A DNA stretch of 36,527 bases. Source: Schumannella soli. GTDB lineage: Bacteria > Actinomycetota > Actinomycetes > Actinomycetales > Microbacteriaceae. Made by a program: the position numbers and the translations under genes. The notes beneath the pieces were generated by a model. That model did no database searches and was not told the DNA's origin. It worked only from the letters and a program-made list of their open reading frames with translations. The stretch spans positions 25,602 through 62,128 of the forward strand of contig NZ_VHQG01000002.1 in the NCBI RefSeq assembly GCF_006517435.1. Reading direction: 5' to 3'. This document shows positions 31,152-36,527 of this stretch, in pieces. Numbering within the stretch: the stretch's first letter is position 1; every line of letters starts with the position of its first letter.

Positions 31152-31172
31152 GCTGGCGCGTTCGCGCTCAGC
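31152..31172. terminator. Stem-loop at the 3' end of the nuclease gene
   Basis: GCTGGCGC pairs with GCGC-T-CAGC (one bulged T) around GTTC, between convergent DUF2469 and nuclease genes. Confidence 0.4.
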
Positions 31173-31818
31173 AGGCTCCCCAGAGACCGAGGCGCTCGGA
31201 TCGAGCGGCGCTCTGCGCATCCTGGAACTCCTGCCAGCGCGCGTGCCGATCCCGATATGCCTCGGCGAAGCCCTCGCGCACGAGCGCCTCGTTGACCAGA
31301 GAGCCGCTGCTCGCGTCCGCACTCGACGGCAGCCATAGGTAGCGCAGCAGCCGGCCGTAGCGGTCGGCGTCGCCCTGCGTCGGGTCGGGTTCGAGGCGCA
31401 CCGCGGACCCGGCGGGCAGCAGCGCCTTCGTGTGCGCGCTCGCCTCAGGGCCCCAGCACTCGACCGGCGAGTTCGGCTTCACCGTCTCCGGGGTGTCGAT
31501 CCCGGCGAGACGCACGGTCTCCTGGCTGCCGCGGCCCGCTCGCCGCACGACGACGGTGTCGCCGTCGACCACGCGCACGATCGTGGCCGACTCGGCCGCG
31601 GAGGGGATCGCGGTGACGGCGCCGCCCGGGAGAGCGGAGCCGGGCGTCGACGTCGTCGCTTCGCCGGGGGATGCGCTCGCCGGGCTGTCGACGTCGCCGT
31701 AGTCGGGGATGCCGTAGTCAGGCAGCCGGTCGAGCCTGAGCACGCCGGTGAGCACAGCGATCGCGAGCACGGCGAGAGCGCCGAGCAGCAGCAGGATGCG
31801 GCGGGTGCGTCGGCTCAT
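31168..31818 (-). CDS. Membrane-anchored thermonuclease (SNase-like)
   Basis: This 216-aa protein is predicted to be tethered by one N-terminal helix (residues 8-26, RILLLLGALAVLAIAVL) with its domain outside the cell. A Pro/Ser/Thr-rich linker follows, then a staphylococcal-nuclease-like OB-fold domain. Active-site residues match the family: Asp in VVDGDT, Arg in VRLAGID, Asp and Glu in IDTPE, and the late Arg in DRYGRLLR. It should hydrolyse DNA or RNA in a Ca2+-dependent way. Two Cys (VECWGP and the C-terminal GAC) may form a disulfide. The ATG at 31818 has GGGAGG 3-4 nt upstream. The 219-nt divergent gap to yraN holds no gene but has inverted repeats. Confidence 0.88.
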   Translation of the reverse strand: MSRRTRRILLLLGALAVLAIAVLTGVLRLDRLPDYGIPDYGDVDSPASASPGEATTSTPGSALPGGAVTAIPSAAESATIVRVVDGDTVVVRRAGRGSQETVRLAGIDTPETVKPNSPVECWGPEASAHTKALLPAGSAVRLEPDPTQGDADRYGRLLRYLWLPSSADASSGSLVNEALVREGFAEAYRDRHARWQEFQDAQSAARSERLGLWGAC

Positions 31819-31877
31819 GGGCCTCCCTCGTCGTGCGCTGTCGTGCGGTGCGGTCCCGCGCCGTCGGGATGATCCTG

Positions 31878-31941
31878 CCGGGCGCCGGCGACACGGGCGA
31901 ATCGGGACCGGGACGGTGGGCGCCCGGTGAGCCGGCACCGG
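31878..31941. promoter_or_regulatory. Inverted repeats in the nuclease/yraN divergent gap
   Basis: CCGGGCGCC (31878-31886) pairs with GGCGCCCGG (31919-31927) across 32 nt. An overlapping CCGGTG (31924-31929) pairs with CACCGG (31936-31941). They would lie in the nuclease leader or promoter. Confidence 0.3.
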
Positions 31942-32037
31942 ATCGCACCATCCCCTCACAGCCGTAGATCTCGGCGGTTTCACCCCCTTCCGCACATTCC
32001 GACGCTGCGCGGCGGCGCATCGCGCGAGCCTGAGCGC

Positions 32038-32397
32038 ATGGCAGCGAAAGACGAACTCGGGCGGCGCGGCGAGCGCATCGCCGAGCAGCACCTGATCCGC
32101 AGCGGCATCCGCGTGGTCGACCGCAACTGGCGGTGCCCCATCGGCGAGATCGACCTGATCGCGCGCGATGGCGACGACGTCGTGTTCGTCGAGGTGAAGA
32201 CGCGTCGCGGCGTCGGCTACGGGCATCCTCTCGAGGCGATCACCCCGGTCAAGCTGGCGCGGCTGCGTCGTCTGGCGGGGGCGTGGTGCGCCGCGCACCC
32301 GGAGGTGCGGGGCTCGGTGCGCATCGACGCGATCGGCATCGTCGCGGCCCGCGATGCGGCCCCGGTCGTCGAGCATCTGCAGGGGGTCTACCGATGA
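32038..32397 (+). CDS. YraN family protein (UPF0102, predicted endonuclease-fold)
   Basis: This 119-aa protein has the PD-(D/E)XK-like core of the YraN family: LGRRGERIAEQHLIRSG, then DRNWRCPIGEIDLIARDGDDVVFVEVKTRRG (split), with the Glu-Ile-Asp and Glu-Val-Lys catalytic-type residues in place. No biochemical role is firmly established. It lies upstream of comM and dprA in many bacteria, suggesting a part in DNA uptake or processing. The ATG at 32038 is preceded by GAGCCT and 6 nt, near the leaderless pattern of other genes. Its stop overlaps the comM ATG (ATGA). Confidence 0.93.
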   Translation: MAAKDELGRRGERIAEQHLIRSGIRVVDRNWRCPIGEIDLIARDGDDVVFVEVKTRRGVGYGHPLEAITPVKLARLRRLAGAWCAAHPEVRGSVRIDAIGIVAARDAAPVVEHLQGVYR

Positions 32398-33941
32398 GCG
32401 TCGCGCGCACCCGGGCGATCGCCCTGCTCGGCATCGAGGGGGCCCTCGTCGAGGTCGAAGCCGACCTGCAGCAGGGCGCCCTGCCGGGGTTCTCCCTCAT
32501 CGGACTGCCCGACACCTCACTCGGCGAAGCCCGCGAACGCGTGCGGGCCGCCGCCGCGAACTCGGGGCACCCGCTGTCGCCGCGTCGCATGACGATCAAC
32601 CTCTCGCCGGCGTCGCTGCCCAAGCACGGCTCGGCCTTCGACCTCGCGATCGCCATGGCCGCGCTCGCCGCAGAGGGCGTGGTCTCGGCCGAGTCCGTCG
32701 AGCGGGTCGTGCATCTCGGCGAGCTCGGGCTCGACGGCCGGCTGCGCCCGGTGCCCGGCGTGCTGCCGGCGGTCCTCGCCGCCGCCCGCGCCGGCGTGCC
32801 GACGATCATCGTGCCGAGCGGTGACGAGCCCGAGGCGTCGCTCGTGCCCGGCATCCGCGTCGTCGGCATGCCGAGCCTGCGCGAGGCGCTGATCTTCCAC
32901 GGCGCCGAGGTCGAGAGCGAGCCGGTCGAGCCGATCCTGCGCCCGGCTCCCGCCGACGCGCACGACGCACGGCCCGGCGAGCTCCTGGATCTCGCCGACG
33001 TCGCGGGGAACGCCGAGGCGGTCGACGCTCTGCGCATCGCCGCGGCGGGCGGCCATCATCTGCTGCTGCTCGGGCCGCCCGGCGCCGGCAAGACGATGCT
33101 CGTCTCCCGACTGCCCGGGCTGCTCCCCGACCTCAGCACCGAGCAGGCGCTCGAGGTCGGCTCGCTCCGCTCGCTCTCGGGCCTGCCTCTCGGCGCCCGC
33201 CTGTCGCATCGACCGCCCCTCGAATCGCCGCACCACACCGCGACCACCGCGTCGATCGTCGGCGGCGGCTCCCGCACGATCCGCCCGGGCGCCGCGGCGC
33301 GGGCATCGCACGGCGTGCTGTTCCTCGACGAGGCGCCCGAGTTCTCGCCGGCCACGCTCGACGCCCTGCGTCAGCCGCTCGAATCGGGTCGGCTCACGGT
33401 GCACCGCGCGTCGGCGACGGCGCACTTCCCCGCGGCGTTCCAGCTCGTGCTGGCCGCGAACCCGTGCCCCTGCGGGCAGTCCGGAGCCCCGGATGCCGAA
33501 TGCGTCTGCTCGCCGATGGCGCGCCGGCGGTACCTGCAGCGGCTCAGTGGTCCGCTGCTCGATCGGGTCGACATCCGTCTGCGCGTCCACCGGGTCACCG
33601 CGGCGCAGCTGCGTCTGGCCGCCGACGAGCCGACGGTCTCCACGGCGGTCGCCCGCGACGCGGTGCTGCAGGCCCGCGACCGGGCCCACCGCCGGCTCGC
33701 GAACACGCCCTGGCGGCGCAACGTCGAACTGCCCGGCACCTGGCTGCGCTCGGGCGACGGCGTGCCGGCCGCGGGCGCGACCGCCCCGCTCGAACGTGCG
33801 CTCGAACGCGGCGTGCTGAGCATGCGCGGCTACGACCGCGTGCTCCGCTTGGCCTGGACGATCGCCGATCTCGACGGCGTCGACCGGCCGGGAGCCGATC
33901 AGATCGGCCGCGCGCTCCACCTGCGGCAGGCCGCGGCATGA
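32394..33941 (+). CDS. comM: YifB/ComM family Mg-chelatase-like AAA ATPase
   Basis: ComM is a hexameric AAA+ helicase that promotes branch migration during natural transformation in some Gram-negative bacteria; its actinobacterial role is not established. The 515-aa protein has the N-terminal ChlI-like domain (GLPDTSLGEARERVRAA), Walker A GPPGAGKT at 227-234, Walker B-like GVLFLDEAPEF, the Cys cluster NPCPCGQSG...CVCSP, and the C-terminal domain ending RGYDRVLRLAWTIADL. The ATG overlaps the yraN stop and its own stop overlaps the dprA ATG, so the three genes are translationally coupled. Confidence 0.95.
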   Translation: MSVARTRAIALLGIEGALVEVEADLQQGALPGFSLIGLPDTSLGEARERVRAAAANSGHPLSPRRMTINLSPASLPKHGSAFDLAIAMAALAAEGVVSAESVERVVHLGELGLDGRLRPVPGVLPAVLAAARAGVPTIIVPSGDEPEASLVPGIRVVGMPSLREALIFHGAEVESEPVEPILRPAPADAHDARPGELLDLADVAGNAEAVDALRIAAAGGHHLLLLGPPGAGKTMLVSRLPGLLPDLSTEQALEVGSLRSLSGLPLGARLSHRPPLESPHHTATTASIVGGGSRTIRPGAAARASHGVLFLDEAPEFSPATLDALRQPLESGRLTVHRASATAHFPAAFQLVLAANPCPCGQSGAPDAECVCSPMARRRYLQRLSGPLLDRVDIRLRVHRVTAAQLRLAADEPTVSTAVARDAVLQARDRAHRRLANTPWRRNVELPGTWLRSGDGVPAAGATAPLERALERGVLSMRGYDRVLRLAWTIADLDGVDRPGADQIGRALHLRQAAA

Positions 33942-35512
33942 GCGCGCTCGGCATCTCGAAGGCCGCGATCGCCCAGCTCGTGCGCGGAGTCGTCGACGAG
34001 CGCACGCTCGCCGAGTCCGCCGTCGCCTCCGCAGCCGCGGCCGCGGAGACCGGCGTCGGTCGGGGCTCGGGCGAGTGGGCGCTGCTCGAAGAGCGTTTCG
34101 CGCGCGGCGTGTGGAGCTGCCTCGTCGAGCCCGGTGACCGGGTCGCGGGGATGCTCATCGCCGCCCTCGGCGCCTCCGCCGCACTGCGTCCGCTCATCGA
34201 CGAGAGCGGCGCCGACGGCTGGATCCGGCTGCTCGCCGAACGGGCGGGATCGGAGGATGCGGCGGTATCGCTTGCTGGTGCTGGTGCTGGTGCTGGTGCT
34301 GGTGCTGGTGCTGGTACCCGGTCGCCCGACGGCGGCACCGCGACCGCGCGACTCGGCGCGGAGCTGACGGCGGCCGCCGAACGCTGGCGCCCGCGCTTCG
34401 CGACGAGGCCGATCGAGCTCGCCTTCCGGCAGGCGGAGCGCTTCGGCGCCCAGCTCGTCGTGCCCGACGACGCGGACTGGCCCGCACGTCTCGACGATCT
34501 CGGCCTGCACGGCCCGGTCGCGCTGTGGGCTCGCGGCTCGCGCGAGGTGCTGAGCCGCCTCGACGACTCGATCGCTCTCGTCGGGGCCCGGGCGGCGACC
34601 GGCTACGGCGAGCACGTCACCGCCGAGGCGTCGGCCGGCCTCGTCGATCGCGGCTACGCCGTCGTCTCGGGCGCGGCATACGGGATCGATGGCGTCGCGC
34701 ATCGTGCGGCGCTCGCATCCGGAGGCGACACGGTGGCGGTGCTCGCCGGCGGGCTGGACCGCTTCTACCCCTCCGGCCACGAGGCGCTGCTGCAGCGGAT
34801 CGTCGAGCGTGGCGTGGTGGTCGCCGAGGTGCCCGCGGGATCGGCGCCCACCAAGTGGCGTTTCCTGCAGCGCAACAGGCTGATCGCGGCTCTGAGCGCC
34901 GCGACCGTGATCGTCGAGGCGGGACGCCGTTCCGGTTCACTCAACACGGCCGGCCACGCTGCCGAACTGGGCCGCCCCCTCGGGGCCGTGCCGGGTCCGG
35001 TCACCAGCACCGCCTCGGCCGGATGCCACCGGCTGCTGCGCGACTACGGCGCCACCTGCGTCACGAACGCCGATGAGATGGCCGAGCTCGCGCCGCGCTC
35101 GGCGAGTGGGCGGGACGGCGGAGGCCTTGCCGGACCCGGAGCCGGAACCGGAACCGGAACCGCAGCCGGAACCGGAGTCGGAACCGGAGCCGGAAGCGGA
35201 GCCGGAACCGGAACCGGAACCGGAACCGCAAACGGAGGCGGTGCCGACGGTGGCAGCAGCGGTACGGGGGCGGCCGGGGACCGAGCAGCGGGCGACGGCC
35301 GCAAGGATCCGCGGCGCGCGTTCGATGCCGACGGAGCGACCTTGCGCCTCCTCGATGCGCTGGCGCCGCGGGCGGCCCGCACGGTGCTGCAGCTCGCGAC
35401 AGCGAGCGGACTCGCCCCCGACCGGGTTCGCGCCGTGCTGGGTCTGCTCGAGCTGGAAGGGGATGTGCGACAGGCGGGGAGCGGATGGGTGCGCGTCAGT
35501 CGTCGTCGCTAG
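33938..35512 (+). CDS. dprA: DNA-processing protein DprA
   Basis: DprA loads RecA onto incoming single-stranded DNA and protects it during transformation. The 524-aa protein is far longer than the usual 290-400 aa. It has an N-terminal helical region, then a (Ala-Gly)7 tract at residues 113-126. The Rossmann-like core follows (about 208-385), with ALVGARAATGYG, VVSGAAYGIDGVAHRAAL, AVLAGGLDRFYPSGH, FLQRNRLIAALS and EAGRRSGSLNTA, all typical. A Gly/Thr/Ala linker of about 60 residues (390-450) precedes a C-terminal winged-helix domain (RLLDALAPRAARTVLQLATASGL). The ATG overlaps the comM stop (ATGA). Confidence 0.94.
   Translation: MSALGISKAAIAQLVRGVVDERTLAESAVASAAAAAETGVGRGSGEWALLEERFARGVWSCLVEPGDRVAGMLIAALGASAALRPLIDESGADGWIRLLAERAGSEDAAVSLAGAGAGAGAGAGAGTRSPDGGTATARLGAELTAAAERWRPRFATRPIELAFRQAERFGAQLVVPDDADWPARLDDLGLHGPVALWARGSREVLSRLDDSIALVGARAATGYGEHVTAEASAGLVDRGYAVVSGAAYGIDGVAHRAALASGGDTVAVLAGGLDRFYPSGHEALLQRIVERGVVVAEVPAGSAPTKWRFLQRNRLIAALSAATVIVEAGRRSGSLNTAGHAAELGRPLGAVPGPVTSTASAGCHRLLRDYGATCVTNADEMAELAPRSASGRDGGGLAGPGAGTGTGTAAGTGVGTGAGSGAGTGTGTGTANGGGADGGSSGTGAAGDRAAGDGRKDPRRAFDADGATLRLLDALAPRAARTVLQLATASGLAPDRVRAVLGLLELEGDVRQAGSGWVRVSRRR
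34274..34315 (+). repeat. Seven perfect tandem GCTGGT hexamers in dprA
   Basis: Seven identical GCTGGT units code (Ala-Gly)7. GCT and GGT are infrequent codons here, where GCC and GGC dominate, so uniform use of the rarer codons points to recent expansion by slippage. Confidence 0.9.
35126..35240 (+). repeat. GGAACC/GGAGCC hexamer-rich repeat in dprA
   Basis: Degenerate six-base units (GGAACC, GGAGCC, GGAGTC, GGAAGC) run for over 100 nt and code a Gly-Thr/Gly-Ala linker before the winged-helix domain. The same DNA in the +2 frame would read Pro-Glu repeats. Confidence 0.85.
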
Positions 35513-35564
35513 GGTGGCGGCGTCGCCGGCCGAACCGCGGCCGGCATTCGACGCAGGAGGACTC

Positions 35565-36485
35565 GTGGTCCGACTCGGCCAGCACCCGGAACCCCGGCAC
35601 ACGATCGCGCACATCAGCGACACGCACTTCCTCGACGGGGCCCGGCCGCTGTACGGCGCGCTCAGCTCGGAGACGACTCTGCAGCGGGCCCTCGCTCAGC
35701 TCGAGGGGTCGGGGCTCGACATCGAGGCGATCGTGTTCACCGGCGACCTGGCCGACCTCGGCGAGACCGACGCCTATCAGCGCCTGCGCTCGATCGTCGA
35801 CCCGGTCGCCGAACGGCTCGGGGCTCAGATCGTCTGGGTCATGGGCAACCACGACGAGCGGGAGCCCTTCGCCGAGCACATGCTCGGAGCCGAGCCGAGC
35901 ACGGCGCCGCAGGACGCCGTCTACGACGTCGGCGGTCTGCGCATCATCGCCCTCGACTCCACCGTTCCCGGGTACCACCACGGTGAGATCAGCGCCGAAC
36001 AGCTCGACTGGCTGCGCGACGTGCTCGCCGAACCCGCACCACACGGAACGCTGCTCGCCCTTCATCACCCGCCCATCCCCTCGCCCGTCGAGCTCATGGC
36101 GATCCTCGAGCTGCAGGACCAGCCCGCGCTCGCCGAGGTGCTGCGCGCAACCGACGTCATCGGCATCCTCGGCGGACACCTGCACTATTCGACGCACTCC
36201 ACCTTCGCCGGCATCCCCGTTGCCGTCGCGGCGGCGACCTGCTACACGATGGATGTGCTCGCCCCGGTCGGCTCGCTCAGCGGCGTCGACGGCGGGCAGT
36301 CCGTTCACCTCACCCAGGTCTACGACGACCGTGTGGTGCACTCGATCGTGCCGATCGGGTCACCTCCGCAGGTCTCCGGATTCGGCGACCGCGTGCTCGA
36401 GCGGCTCGCCCAGCTCAGCCCCGAGGAGCGGCGCGAGGCCTTCTCCAACAAGAAGTCCGTCTGGAAGCTGCCGCCCGAAGACTGA
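35565..36485 (+). CDS. Metallophosphoesterase (class III cyclic-nucleotide phosphodiesterase-like, CpdA type)
   Basis: This 306-aa cytosolic enzyme belongs to the calcineurin-like metallophosphoesterases. The metal-binding motifs are in order: ISDTHFLDG (D-x-H), FTGDLAD (GD), MGNHDERE (GNHD), ALHHPPIP (H) and GGHLHYSTH (GHxH). This set fits 3',5'-cyclic AMP phosphodiesterases and related phosphodiesterases; the nucleotide substrate is not proven. The frame is open upstream through the dprA repeat, but the GTG at 35565 with AGGAGG (35555-35560) ending 4 nt before it and homology starting near residue 12 mark the true start. It lies 52 nt after dprA. Confidence 0.92.
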   Translation: MVRLGQHPEPRHTIAHISDTHFLDGARPLYGALSSETTLQRALAQLEGSGLDIEAIVFTGDLADLGETDAYQRLRSIVDPVAERLGAQIVWVMGNHDEREPFAEHMLGAEPSTAPQDAVYDVGGLRIIALDSTVPGYHHGEISAEQLDWLRDVLAEPAPHGTLLALHHPPIPSPVELMAILELQDQPALAEVLRATDVIGILGGHLHYSTHSTFAGIPVAVAAATCYTMDVLAPVGSLSGVDGGQSVHLTQVYDDRVVHSIVPIGSPPQVSGFGDRVLERLAQLSPEERREAFSNKKSVWKLPPED

Positions 36486-36486
36486 G

Positions 36487-36527
36487 CCGCCGCCCGCCGC
36501 CCGCCGCCCGCCGCCCGCCGCCCGCCG
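36487..36527. repeat. CCGCCGC heptanucleotide tandem repeat at the window end
   Basis: The last 41 nt are 5 complete CCGCCGC units plus 6 nt, immediately after the metallophosphoesterase stop, and continue to the end of the window. Confidence 0.9.

Noticed and set aside
31819-32037. A riboswitch (for example c-di-AMP type) upstream of the exported nuclease
   Set aside because: Inverted repeats are present but I could not match the conserved sequence blocks of any riboswitch class.
35073-35564. Pro-Glu repeat protein or a fused N-terminus of the metallophosphoesterase
   Set aside because: It is the alternative frame of the dprA repeat; dprA homology continues past it, and the phosphoesterase has its own AGGAGG-GTG start.

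Overview
This window is a very G+C-rich, densely coded stretch of an actinobacterial chromosome. The order smc, ftsY, ffh, rpsP, KH protein, rimM, trmD, (antisense map), rplS, lepB, rnhB, DUF2469, yraN, comM, dprA, the frequent GTG starts, the ATGA/GTGA overlaps and the F420-type oxidoreductase fit the order Micrococcales, most likely Microbacteriaceae. That family call is an inference from gene order and composition. I see no rRNA, tRNA, IS element, prophage or CRISPR array.

Layout. 1-2600: an FAD-dependent oxidoreductase and a tandem GNAT acetyltransferase on the minus strand. 2791-6480: smc. 6527-12399: accessory block with an LtrA-like membrane protein, a PH-like membrane protein, a tightly overlapped operon (two paralogous histidine phosphatases and a beta-lactamase-fold serine hydrolase) and a small membrane protein. 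12481-13347: ftsY. 13400-18921: second accessory block with a two-domain VOC protein, a divergent XRE regulator/aldo-keto reductase pair, a D-Ala-D-Ala carboxypeptidase-like protein, DoxX and a gamma-carbonic-anhydrase-like protein. 19009-20589: ffh. 20746-25198: third accessory block with two lipoproteins, an LLM oxidoreductase, a YbdK-type ligase and an EamA transporter. 25329-31108: the translation and secretion block rpsP-khpA-rimM, trmD, rplS, lepB, rnhB and DUF2469, with map inserted antisense. 31168-36485: a membrane-anchored nuclease, then yraN-comM-dprA (translationally coupled, DNA processing) and a metallophosphoesterase. The window ends inside a heptanucleotide repeat.

How the genes work together. 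Ffh, FtsY and LepB are the co-translational targeting and signal-peptide cleavage steps. RpsP, RimM, KhpA, TrmD, RplS and Map serve ribosome assembly, tRNA modification and N-terminal Met removal. SMC, RnhB, YraN, ComM and DprA handle chromosome structure and DNA processing. The accessory genes are mostly single metabolic or envelope functions, each with its own promoter.

The main cross-cutting signals are a recurrent -10-like hexamer placed exactly 6 nt before the start codon of at least 13 genes (putative leaderless transcripts), and in-frame simple-sequence repeats coding Gly-Ala, Gly-Thr, Pro-Ala or Asp-Ala tracts in otherwise conserved housekeeping proteins (DprA twice, RnhB, SMC, RimM). 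I found no convincing new multi-gene defence or biosynthetic system.
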